This document shows, one piece after another, positions 44,065-51,551 of a DNA stretch of 53,580 nt. Origin of the DNA: JBNKWA01 sp050299555 (GTDB lineage Bacteria; Pseudomonadota; Alphaproteobacteria; Rhodobacterales; Rhodobacteraceae); assembly GCA_050299555.1 (NCBI GenBank), contig JBNKWA010000039.1, positions 1-53,580 on the forward strand, in the 5' to 3' direction. A program made the translations under genes and the position numbers. The notes below the pieces were generated by a model. The model was not told the DNA's origin and ran no database searches. It saw only the letters and a list, made by a program, of their open reading frames with translations. Position 1 is the stretch's first letter, and every line of letters starts with the position of its first letter.

Positions 44065-45329
44065 CCGATCCGCGCGCCGGCATCGCGCTGGAGGCGCACC
44101 TGGCTTCGGCCCGTCCGGCCGTGCTGTCGGCGCTGATGCGGCGGTTCCGCGACCTCGGCCAGGCCGAGGACGGCTATCAGGCGGCGGCGCTCAGGGCGCT
44201 GCAGGTCTGGCCGGACAAGGGTGTGCCGCGCAACCCCGAGGCGTGGCTGATCAGGGTCGGCCACAACGTGCTGGTCGACACGTTCCGCAAGGAGCGGCGG
44301 ATGGTCGGCCTCGGCGACGACATCGCCGAGGCGCCCGGTGACCCGGCGATCGAGATCGAGGCCCAGCTCGACAAGTCCGCCTTCCAGGATGACGTGCTGC
44401 GGCTGCTGTTTCTCTGTTGCCATCCGGATCTGGCCCCGACCGACCAGATGGTCCTGTCGCTGCGCTACGTGCTCGGGCTGGGCGTGGCGGATATCGCCGC
44501 CGCGTTCCTGCTGACCCCCGACACCTTGCAGCGGCGCATCTCGCGGGCGCGCAAGCGGGCGGAACGGCTCGGATCGCCTGCCGACGACCGGCTGGCGCCG
44601 CATACGCGGGCCGGCCAGATCGGGCAGATCCGCGCCGTGCTCTACCTGATGTTCAACAAGGGCTATGCCGGCGCCCGCGGAGAGGCGCATATCCAGCCGC
44701 TGTTTTGTCGCGAGGCGATCCGGATGACGCGGCTGCTGTTGCGGATCCTGCCCGACCAGCCCGAGACCATGGGGCTGCTGTCGCTGATGCTCGGTCTGAA
44801 CGCGCGGGCGGCGGCGCGGCTGGACGAAGATGGCGCGCTGGTTGCCCTTGATCGGCAGGATCGAACGCTCTGGGACCGGGCGGCCATCGCCGAGGCCCGC
44901 CATCTCGTCCAGAAGGCCCTGATGAAGGGCCAGGGCGGGCCGTATCAGCTTCAGGCCGCGATCTGCGACGTTCACAACGCGGCAGCGACGCCCGATGCCA
45001 CCCGCTGGGACGAGATCCTGCGGCTCTACGATGCCCTTGTGGCGGTGCAGCCGACGGCGGTGGTGCGGCTGAACCGCCTGGTCGCGCTGGCCCAGGTGCA
45101 GGGGGTCCACGCGGCGCTGGCGGCGCTGCGGCCGCTGGCGCCGGACCTGGCGTCCTACGTGCCCTACCACGCGGTTCTTGCCGGGCTGTCCGAGCAGGCG
45201 GCCCGCCCCGGCGATGCGCTGCTTGCGTACCGTGCAGCGCTCGAGTGCGGCCCCTCCGCCGAAGAGCGGGCCTTCATCGTCGCGCAGATCGCCCGCCTCG
45301 AAACGACGCCACCGGGCCTGTCCGAATAG
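44061..45329 (+). CDS. ECF42-type RNA polymerase sigma factor
   Basis: A 422-residue sigma factor, more than twice the length of ordinary ECF sigmas. Sigma region 2 is in RALQVWPDKGVPRNPEAWLIRVGHNVLVDTF (about 40-75), region 4 in YVLGLGVADIAAAFLLTPDTLQRRISRARKR (about 145-175). The remaining 240 residues form an all-helical, TPR-like C-terminal extension (LLSLMLGLNARAAARLDEDG, ALVAVQPTAVVRLNRLVAL), diagnostic of ECF42. No anti-sigma is encoded beside it, as is usual for this class. Start is GTG 44061, overlapping the YciI stop. It likely drives the YciI and neighbouring genes. Confidence 0.93.
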   Translation: MTDPRAGIALEAHLASARPAVLSALMRRFRDLGQAEDGYQAAALRALQVWPDKGVPRNPEAWLIRVGHNVLVDTFRKERRMVGLGDDIAEAPGDPAIEIEAQLDKSAFQDDVLRLLFLCCHPDLAPTDQMVLSLRYVLGLGVADIAAAFLLTPDTLQRRISRARKRAERLGSPADDRLAPHTRAGQIGQIRAVLYLMFNKGYAGARGEAHIQPLFCREAIRMTRLLLRILPDQPETMGLLSLMLGLNARAAARLDEDGALVALDRQDRTLWDRAAIAEARHLVQKALMKGQGGPYQLQAAICDVHNAAATPDATRWDEILRLYDALVAVQPTAVVRLNRLVALAQVQGVHAALAALRPLAPDLASYVPYHAVLAGLSEQAARPGDALLAYRAALECGPSAEERAFIVAQIARLETTPPGLSE

Positions 45330-45394
45330 CGCCCTTGCCTTCGTCCTTGGGCCAACGTCGCGACCCTCGCGGCGTCAGCACAATGGAGTGAGAC

Positions 45395-45763
45395 ATGAAC
45401 CCGATGGAAACCCACGGCGCGGTGAGCTGGATCGAGCATTCGGGCCCCGACGCCGCCAGGGCCCGCACCTTCTACGAGAACGTCCTGGGCTGGCAGGTCG
45501 CCGAAACCCCGATGCCGGCTGGCGCCTATTCGGCGATCATGCTCGGCGAGAAACCGATCGGCGGCTTTTCCCCGGCGCCGGGCAGCGACGGCTGGAAGCT
45601 CTACATCACCGTCGACGACGTGGACGGGCGCGTTGCGCTGGCGCAGAAGGCGGGCGCCGCTGTCACCTCCGATGCGGTGGATGTACCTGGCGTCGGCCGG
45701 ATGGCGACGATCAGGGACCCGTTCGGCGCAAGCCTCTGCCTGATCGACTATTCGAAAGCCTGA
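45395..45763 (+). CDS. VOC family protein (glyoxalase/bleomycin-resistance fold)
   Basis: A 122-residue vicinal oxygen chelate protein. It begins HGAVSWIEHSGPDAARARTFYENVLGW and has a second beta-alpha-beta half with WKLYITVDDVDG and DPFGASLCLIDY. Metal ligands are only partly as in true glyoxalases (His, then Tyr/Glu-lacking positions), so catalysis is uncertain. It follows the ECF42 gene by 65 bases and is often seen in this gene neighbourhood, making it a likely member of the ECF42 regulon. Confidence 0.82.
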   Translation: MNPMETHGAVSWIEHSGPDAARARTFYENVLGWQVAETPMPAGAYSAIMLGEKPIGGFSPAPGSDGWKLYITVDDVDGRVALAQKAGAAVTSDAVDVPGVGRMATIRDPFGASLCLIDYSKA

Positions 45764-45791
45764 CCGGCCGGCCCCGCCGTGACCGGACTGG

Positions 45792-45819
45792 CGCCCCGCC
45801 TCGCGGCCTTCGCGGGGCG
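45792..45819 (+). terminator. Hairpin after the VOC gene
   Basis: CGCCCCGC (45792-45799) and GCGGGGCG (45812-45819) form an 8-bp stem with a 12-base loop, followed by GCTTTCGG. It lies about 30 bases past the VOC stop. The rest of the gap (45820-45979) contains nothing that I can support. Confidence 0.5.
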
Positions 45820-45979
45820 GCTTTCGGTTCCTGCCGGCGCCGTTGCGATTGACTAAAGGCTGCCCGCGTGGCAACCGACACGCGCCGGAGAGGGCGCGTC
45901 CCTCTGCCGGATTGATGTGCTCCGCGCGCACCCAGGGCACGGCGCAGAACGAGTGGGCGGATATCCGGTAGTCAGCAAC

Positions 45980-46477
45980 ATGTCGCGTATCGCCGATCAT
46001 CCCCCTCTCGACACCCAGGAATGGCTGTTCCGCGCCGCCATGATATGGCGGATCGCCTATGGCGTGATGCGGCTCCTCACCGCGCTCTATCTGTTCCGGC
46101 ATCTCGGCATACCCATCGGCACGGTGCTCGAGGGGCTGGCCGGCCACTGGTTGCCTGGCGGTCCCGATACGCTTGTGCGGGCGGCCCTCCATGACATCCT
46201 GCCCCCAGAGGCATTTCCGGTGACCTGGTTCATCCTTGCCTATCTGGCGTTCTGGGGCGCCGTGGACATCTTCCTCTCCGCTTGCCTTCTGATGCGGATG
46301 CACTGGGCCTTCACGGTCACGCTCTGGATGATCGCGCTGTTCGTCCTTTACGAGATCTACCGGGTCTTCCACACCCATTCCCAATTGCTGATGCTGATGA
46401 TCGTGGTCGACATCTTCATCTTCTGGATTGTTCGCCGGGAAGAGCGGCGGGTGCGCAGGGCCGGGCCTTTCGGCTGA
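45980..46477 (+). CDS. DUF2127 family membrane protein
   Basis: A 165-residue membrane protein with four hydrophobic segments (AAMIWRIAYGVMRLLTALYLF, WFILAYLAFWGAVDIFLSACLL, FTVTLWMIALFVLYEIYRV, LLMLMIVVDIFIFWIVRRE). The KxxxR-like N-terminus and YEIYRVFHTHS block match DUF2127, whose role is unknown. The start is uncertain; the ATG at 45980 is used because upstream in-frame residues lack family character, though its ribosome-binding site is weak. It lies upstream of mbfA, but the Irr box between them indicates separate control. Confidence 0.75.
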   Translation: MSRIADHPPLDTQEWLFRAAMIWRIAYGVMRLLTALYLFRHLGIPIGTVLEGLAGHWLPGGPDTLVRAALHDILPPEAFPVTWFILAYLAFWGAVDIFLSACLLMRMHWAFTVTLWMIALFVLYEIYRVFHTHSQLLMLMIVVDIFIFWIVRREERRVRRAGPFG

Positions 46478-46573
46478 CCGCGCCGCCATCCGGGCTCGGC
46501 GGCTGCCATGCGACGCGTGGCGGGCGGGCAGGCCGCCGGCATGGCGGCTTGATCCCGGCGCGGCAGCCCATAT

Positions 46574-46592
46574 GATTAGAACAGTTCTAATC
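46574..46592. promoter_or_regulatory. Irr-type iron control element (ICE) upstream of mbfA
   Basis: GATTAGAA-CAG-TTCTAATC is a perfect 8-bp palindrome with a 3-base centre, very close to the known rhizobial/alphaproteobacterial Irr box (TTTAGAA-N3-TTCTAAA). It ends 23 bases before the mbfA-like start codon, where bound Irr would block transcription. In other alphaproteobacteria mbfA is an Irr target, repressed at low iron. Confidence 0.8.
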
Positions 46593-46614
46593 GCCGCCTC
46601 GGGACCTGCCATCC

Positions 46615-47589
46615 ATGATCAGCCTGCTATCCGGCCGGAAACGGTTCTCGGACCTGACCGAGGCGGAAATCCTTGCCCTGGCGATTTCCGCCGAGGAGGA
46701 CGACGCGCGCATCTACGCCACCTATGCGGCGCACCTGCGCGAAGGCTTCCCGGCGACGGCGCAGGTCTTCGACGCCATGGTCGAGGAAGAGAACGAGCAT
46801 CGGCGACGGCTGATCGACGCCTACGAGGCGCGGTTCGGCGGCCCGATCCCGCTGATCCGGCGCGAGCATGTGGCCGGGTTCTACAGCCGCCGCCCGGTCT
46901 GGCTGGTCCAGAACCTGTCGATCACCGAGATCCGCGGCGAGGCGGCACGGATGGAGCGTCAGGCGGCCGCCTTCTACACCCGCGCCGCGCAGAACTCGAC
47001 CGACCCGACCACGCGCAAGCTTCTGGGCGACCTTGCCGCCGCCGAGCAGAAGCACGAGGCCGCCGCCATCGAGGCCGAGGAGGGCGTCGGCGACGATGCC
47101 CGCGAGGAGGAGGCGGACGCCGACCACCGCCAGTTCGTGCTGACCTGGGTGCAGCCCGGCCTCGCCGGGCTGATGGACGGCTCGGTCTCGACCCTGGCGC
47201 CGATCTTCGCCACCGCCTTTGCCACCCAGAACCCCTGGACCACCTTCCTGGTCGGCCTCGCCGCCTCGGTGGGCGCCGGCATCTCCATGGGCTTCACCGA
47301 GGTGGCCAGCGACGATGGCGTGATCTCGGGTCGCGGCGCGCCGTGGAAACGCGGCGTCGCCACCGGGGTGATGACCACCGTCGGCGGGCTGGGCCACGCG
47401 CTGCCGTACCTGATCCCGCATTTCTGGACCGCCACCACCATCGCGCTGATCGTCGTCTTCATCGAGCTCTGGGCCATCGTCTGGATCCAGCAGCGCTTCA
47501 TGCAGACGCCGTTCTGGCGCGCCACCACGCAGATCGTGCTCGGCGGCGCGCTGGTGCTGGCGGCGGGAATGCTGATCGGCGGCGGCTAG
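46615..47589 (+). CDS. mbfA: Ferritin-like/VIT1 iron exporter (MbfA-like)
   Basis: A 324-residue protein with an N-terminal ferritin-like four-helix domain (about 1-160) and a C-terminal VIT1-type membrane domain (about 165-324). Iron ligands are expected in AISAEEDDARIYATY, EEENEHRRRLIDAYE and AAEQKHEAAAIEAEE, all rich in Glu/His. The membrane part has LMDGSVSTLAPIFATAFAT, ASVGAGISMGFTEVASDDG and a C-terminal helix. MbfA exports iron and protects from iron-linked peroxide stress. The Irr box immediately upstream supports the assignment and an iron-responsive control. Confidence 0.93.
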   Translation: MISLLSGRKRFSDLTEAEILALAISAEEDDARIYATYAAHLREGFPATAQVFDAMVEEENEHRRRLIDAYEARFGGPIPLIRREHVAGFYSRRPVWLVQNLSITEIRGEAARMERQAAAFYTRAAQNSTDPTTRKLLGDLAAAEQKHEAAAIEAEEGVGDDAREEEADADHRQFVLTWVQPGLAGLMDGSVSTLAPIFATAFATQNPWTTFLVGLAASVGAGISMGFTEVASDDGVISGRGAPWKRGVATGVMTTVGGLGHALPYLIPHFWTATTIALIVVFIELWAIVWIQQRFMQTPFWRATTQIVLGGALVLAAGMLIGGG

Positions 47590-47594
47590 GCCCG

Positions 47595-48074
47595 CTACCG
47601 GAACACGTCCGCGTCGATGGGGTTGAGCGGATCGGGGCCGTAGCGGTTGGGGCCCTGGGTGCCTCGCATGATGTTGACGACCAGCAGCGTGATCCCGCCA
47701 ATGAAGACCAGCAGCGCCAGGATCAGCGCAAGGGCGCTCGATTCACCTGCGCCGGCGTCCAGACCGCCCTGCACCACGTTGAGGATGACAAATCCGCCCA
47801 GCCACCAGCCGGACAGGTTGCGGTCGTGCAGCCTGCGCACCGTGGCCGAGATCTGGGCGATGTAGATCCACGCGCCCCCGATGCCGAGAACGATTCCGAC
47901 GACCACGACCAGTGTCTCGGAGCCGATCGAGGCCAGGAAGCCGATGATCAGCGCCGCCACCACGGCGTAGAGAGCGAAGAACAGGTAGAACCACCAGAAC
48001 TCGCTGCGCGGCGCCCGGCCCGAGAAGGTGATCCAGTCGCGCAGGCACTTGCGGATCGCATCGGTAAAGCCCAT
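47595..48074 (-). CDS. DUF805 family membrane protein
   Basis: A 159-residue protein with about four helices. The N-terminal block FSGRAPRSEFWWFYLF and the central SATVRRLHDRNLSGWWLGG are the hallmarks of DUF805. The Gly-Pro-Asn-Arg-Tyr-Gly-Pro-Asp-Pro tail is also typical. Function unknown; relatives are linked to membrane stress. It is convergent with mbfA (5 bases apart) and lies about 120 bases downstream of plsY. Confidence 0.9.
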   Translation of the reverse strand: MGFTDAIRKCLRDWITFSGRAPRSEFWWFYLFFALYAVVAALIIGFLASIGSETLVVVVGIVLGIGGAWIYIAQISATVRRLHDRNLSGWWLGGFVILNVVQGGLDAGAGESSALALILALLVFIGGITLLVVNIMRGTQGPNRYGPDPLNPIDADVFR

Positions 48075-48192
48075 CGGTTCGGCCCTTTCCTCGCTGCCGG
48101 CGGAACCTTCATCGCGGTCCGGTGGCGAGGCAAGGCTGCGCCGGCAATCGGCGGGCGAGTGAGTCCGGTGGGCAACAGCCCCGGCCGGGGGG

Positions 48193-48774
48193 TCAGCGCC
48201 TGCCGATCCTGGGCTCGGTCCCGGCCCGCAGCCGGGCGATGTTCTCGCGGTGGCGCCACCAGACCAGCACGGTCATCAGCAGCCCCGCCACCGCCGCCGA
48301 AGGGCCGGCCGCGATCCACAGCAGCACCGGCGTGATGGCCGTCATCACCAGTGCCGAGGCCGAGGAAATGCGGGTCATGAAGGCCGACAGCAGCCACAGC
48401 GCGCAGGCGGCCACCCCCACCCACATCGACAGCGCCAGCATGGTGCCGAGATAGGTCGCCACGCCCTTGCCGCCGCGAAACCGCAGCCAGACCGGGTAGA
48501 TGTGGCCGACGAAGGCGGCGATGGCCGCCAGCTCCGCCGCCCGGTCGTTCAACAGCCCGTCCGCCAGCATCACCGCCAGCGCGCCCTTGCCGCCGTCGAG
48601 GATCAGCGTCGCCAGCGCCGCCGGCCGGCTGCCGGTCCGCAACACGTTGGTGGCGCCGATATTGCCCGAGCCGATGCGCCTCAGATCGCCCAGCCCCATG
48701 AACCGGGTGATCAGCACGCCGAAGGGGATCGAGCCGATGAGATAGGCGATCAGGGCGGTGAATGTCAGGGTCAT
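48193..48774 (-). CDS. plsY: Glycerol-3-phosphate acyltransferase PlsY
   Basis: PlsY transfers an acyl group from acyl-phosphate to glycerol 3-phosphate, the first step of phospholipid synthesis, at the inner membrane. The 193-residue protein has about five helices and the conserved motifs GSIPFGVLI, GSGNIGATNVLRT and FRGGKGVATYLGT. The Arg-rich C-terminus follows. The ATG at 48774 overlaps the upstream pseudo-dihydroorotase stop by four bases, so they are translationally coupled. plsX is not nearby. Confidence 0.96.
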   Translation of the reverse strand: MTLTFTALIAYLIGSIPFGVLITRFMGLGDLRRIGSGNIGATNVLRTGSRPAALATLILDGGKGALAVMLADGLLNDRAAELAAIAAFVGHIYPVWLRFRGGKGVATYLGTMLALSMWVGVAACALWLLSAFMTRISSASALVMTAITPVLLWIAAGPSAAVAGLLMTVLVWWRHRENIARLRAGTEPRIGRR

Positions 48775-50051
48775 TGGGTGCCCTCGCGTGGCCAGGCGGG
48801 GATGCCGCCCACAAGGCTCCGTACCACCCGGCCCTGCAGCCGGGCCTGATCGAAGGGGGTGTTCTTCGACTTCGAATGCAGCGTCTGGCGGTCAAGCTGG
48901 AAGGGCGCATCGGGGTCGAACAGCACCAGATCCGCCGGCGCCCCCTCGGCCAGCCGCCCGCCTTCCAGCCCGAAGCGCCGCGCCGGGTTGAGGCTGAGGG
49001 CGCGGAAAAGCTGCGGCAGGGTGAGGTGGCCGGCGTGGTAGAGCCTCAGCGCCGCCGGCAGCAGCGTCTCGAGGCCGACCGCGCCCGAGGCCGCCTCCTC
49101 GAAGGGCAGGCGCTTGGCCTCCTCGTCCTGCGGCGTGTGCATGGAGCACAGGATGTCGATCAGCCCCGAGGCCAGCGCCTCCACCGTGGCCATGCGGTCG
49201 TCCTCGGACCTCAGCGGCGGCTTGACCTTGAAGAAGGTGCGGTAGTCGCCGACGTCGAACAGGTTCAGCGTCGCGTGGTGGATCGAGGTGCCGGCGGTGA
49301 CGTCGAGCCCCGCCGCCTTCGCCCGGGCCAGCACCTCCAGCCCCGCGGCCGAGGTGATCTGGTCGGCGTGGTAGCGCACGCCGGCGGCACCGGACAACGC
49401 CAGGTCGCGCTCCAGCCCCATGCGCTCGGCCAGCGGCGAGACCGCCGGCAGCCCCAGCCGTGAGGCGAAGGCGGACGCCGTCATCGCCGCGCCGGCCGAC
49501 AGCGCCGGTTCCTGCGGGTGGCCCATGATCAGCGCGCCCAGGCCCGCGGCATAGACCATGGCGCGGCTCAGCACCTTGGCGTTCTCCACCGGCTTGTCGG
49601 TGTCGGTGAAGGCGACGGCGCCGGCATCCATCAGAAAGCCGATCTCGGTCATCTCGCGGCCGTCGCGGCCCTTGGTCAGCGCCGCCATGTGAACCACCCG
49701 GACCGGGGCGGCCGAGAGCGCCCGGCGCTGCGCGAATTCCAGGATCTCGGGGCTGTCGATCACCGGGTCGGTGTCGGGCCGGGTGACGATGGTGGTGACG
49801 CCGCCGGCGGCCGCCGCCAGCCCGGCCGAGCGGAAGCTCTCCTTGTGGCGCTCGCCCGGCTCGCAGACCTTGACGCCCACATCGATGATGCCGGGCGCGA
49901 GACAGAGGCCGCCGCAGTCGATCACCTCGCCTTTTGCCTTGCCGTCGATGGCGGCGATGCGGCCGTCCTCGACGGTCAGCGCGCCCGCGGACACCTCGCC
50001 CTCGGGGTCGATCAGCCGGGCATTGGTCAGGGTGAAGGTCATGCCGCTCAT
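48771..50051 (-). CDS. pyrX: Catalytically degenerate dihydroorotase (PyrX/PyrC-prime type)
   Basis: A 426-residue amidohydrolase-fold protein of the class I dihydroorotase family. The metal motif D-x-H-x-H of active enzymes is changed to IDVGVKVCEPG (both His lost, Arg of REPG replaced by Cys). The later zinc His-Asp site reads CSMHTPQDEEA in place of the expected DHAPH. The fold is otherwise intact (GFLMDAGAVAFTDTDKPV, EAASGAVGLETLLP). Inactive homologs pair with PyrB to stabilise aspartate transcarbamoylase in other proteobacteria, so a structural role is expected. pyrB lies upstream with one gene in between. Confidence 0.9.
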   Translation of the reverse strand: MSGMTFTLTNARLIDPEGEVSAGALTVEDGRIAAIDGKAKGEVIDCGGLCLAPGIIDVGVKVCEPGERHKESFRSAGLAAAAGGVTTIVTRPDTDPVIDSPEILEFAQRRALSAAPVRVVHMAALTKGRDGREMTEIGFLMDAGAVAFTDTDKPVENAKVLSRAMVYAAGLGALIMGHPQEPALSAGAAMTASAFASRLGLPAVSPLAERMGLERDLALSGAAGVRYHADQITSAAGLEVLARAKAAGLDVTAGTSIHHATLNLFDVGDYRTFFKVKPPLRSEDDRMATVEALASGLIDILCSMHTPQDEEAKRLPFEEAASGAVGLETLLPAALRLYHAGHLTLPQLFRALSLNPARRFGLEGGRLAEGAPADLVLFDPDAPFQLDRQTLHSKSKNTPFDQARLQGRVVRSLVGGIPAWPREGTQ

Positions 50052-50465
50052 TTAATTGGACAATGACTTGGTGAAACCGCCAAAGAGGCCGCCCAAGAAG
50101 TCACCCAGTGATGACCAGCCGGGCTTGCCTGTGTTCACCTGCTTGACAGCTTCTCGCAAGGTAAGGTCGAGGTCGCCACCAAGTTTCTGCGAAAGCATAC
50201 GAAACCCATATGCCGTCAAGACGAGCTCATAGCACCATTCGTCCGGCTCGGTGCCAGAGGATGGATTGGACGTGAGTCTGACAACTCCCTCGTCGGCCAG
50301 CCAATCGACGAGGTTGTCAAATAATTCGGCCTGATCTTCTGCGGGTGCGTCGGCGAGAAACTCGGAAGCGGTGAGCACCTGCTTCGCAACACCGCCAGAC
50401 TCAAGCCTTGCTAACACTTTGGCCATCAAGTGCACAGATTGCTTGAGTCTATCGTCCGCCATCAT
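50052..50465 (-). CDS. Hypothetical 137-residue protein inserted between pyrB and pyrX
   Basis: I do not recognise a family. The protein starts MMADDRLKQSVHLMAKVL, has a winged-helix-like central part (LFDNLVDWLADEGVVRLTSN, then ELVLTAYGFRMLSQKLGGD) and ends with a short glycine/phenylalanine-rich tail (GDFLGGLFGGFTKSLSN) that could sit at a membrane or bind a partner. Its base composition is visibly less GC-rich than its neighbours, which suggests later acquisition. It fits tightly in the operon: ATG 50465 overlaps the pyrB stop (ATGA) and its stop abuts the pyrX start, so it is co-translated with both. Function unknown. Confidence 0.75.
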   Translation of the reverse strand: MMADDRLKQSVHLMAKVLARLESGGVAKQVLTASEFLADAPAEDQAELFDNLVDWLADEGVVRLTSNPSSGTEPDEWCYELVLTAYGFRMLSQKLGGDLDLTLREAVKQVNTGKPGWSSLGDFLGGLFGGFTKSLSN

Positions 50466-51412
50466 CCCACCAGCGCCTCTGCCCGGCGCCGCTTCAGGTT
50501 GGTGGCCAGAAGCTCCATCACCGCCATGCGCACGGCGACGCCCATCTCCACCTGTTCCTGGATCACGCTGACCTTGATGTCGTCGGCGATGGCGCCGTCG
50601 ATCTCGATACCGCGGTTCATCGGGCCGGGATGCATGACGATGGCATCGGGCCTGGCCGCCTTCAGCTTCTCGGCGTCGAGCCCGAAGCGGTGGAAGTATT
50701 CGCGCTCCGACGGGATGAAGCCGCCATCCATCCGCTCGCGCTGGAGCCGCAGCATCATCACCACGTCGGCATCCTTCAGCCCCTCGGCCATGTCGTCGGT
50801 GACCTCGGCGCCGAACTGCTCGACGCCGGCCGGCAACAGCGTGCGCGGCCCGACCAGGCGGATGCGGTTCTCCATGGTGCCGAGCAGCAGGATGTTGGAG
50901 CGCGCCACCCGGGAATGGGCGATGTCGCCGCAGATGGCGACGGTCAGGCGCTGCAGCCGGCCCTTGCGGCGGCGGATGGTCAGCGCGTCCAGAAGCGCCT
51001 GGGTCGGGTGCTCGTGGCGGCCGTCGCCGGCGTTGATCACCGCGCAGCGCACCTTCGAGGCGAGAAGGTTCACCGCCCCGGAATGGGGGTGGCGCACCAC
51101 CAGGATGTCGGGCTGCATGGCGTTCAGCGTCAGCGCCGTGTCGATCAGCGTCTCGCCCTTGCGGATCGAGGAGGCCTGCATCGGCATCGACATCACGTCG
51201 GCGCCGAGCCGCTTGCCGGCAAGCTCGAAGCTGGCCAGTGTCCGGGTGGAGTTCTCGAAGAACATGTTCACCTGGGTCATGCCGTCCAGAACCCCGGTAT
51301 GCTTCATGGTGCGGCGGTTCTGCTCGACATAGGATTCGGCGAGATCGAGGATCCGGGTGATGGCAGCGGGCGCCAGCCCCTCGATGCCGAGTAGGTGTTG
51401 GTCGGTGAACAA
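50462..51412 (-). CDS. pyrB: Aspartate carbamoyltransferase catalytic subunit
   Basis: PyrB joins carbamoyl phosphate and aspartate, the committed step of pyrimidine synthesis. The carbamoyl-phosphate motif FFENSTRTLASFE and the aspartate-site HEHPTQALLDALT are both present, as is MHPGPMNRGIEI. Length 316 residues from TTG 51412 (MFTDQHLLGIEGL); homologs begin a few residues before RHLLGIE, so TTG is preferred over a far-upstream ATG. No pyrI regulatory subunit is encoded. The inactive dihydroorotase two genes downstream is the probable structural partner. Divergent from the glycosylase gene. Confidence 0.95.
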   Translation of the reverse strand: MFTDQHLLGIEGLAPAAITRILDLAESYVEQNRRTMKHTGVLDGMTQVNMFFENSTRTLASFELAGKRLGADVMSMPMQASSIRKGETLIDTALTLNAMQPDILVVRHPHSGAVNLLASKVRCAVINAGDGRHEHPTQALLDALTIRRRKGRLQRLTVAICGDIAHSRVARSNILLLGTMENRIRLVGPRTLLPAGVEQFGAEVTDDMAEGLKDADVVMMLRLQRERMDGGFIPSEREYFHRFGLDAEKLKAARPDAIVMHPGPMNRGIEIDGAIADDIKVSVIQEQVEMGVAVRMAVMELLATNLKRRRAEALVG

Positions 51413-51551
51413 GAGGCCGCGCTCCCGGGTCCGGTGGGGCGCGTTATGGCAAATGGGGCCGGGCGCGGCAATGGCGCGCATTGGGGTGCGGGCGAGCCGG
51501 GACGCGTATTGCCGTTGAAGGTCGGCGCGGCGGCGCCTAGCCTTGCCGCCC

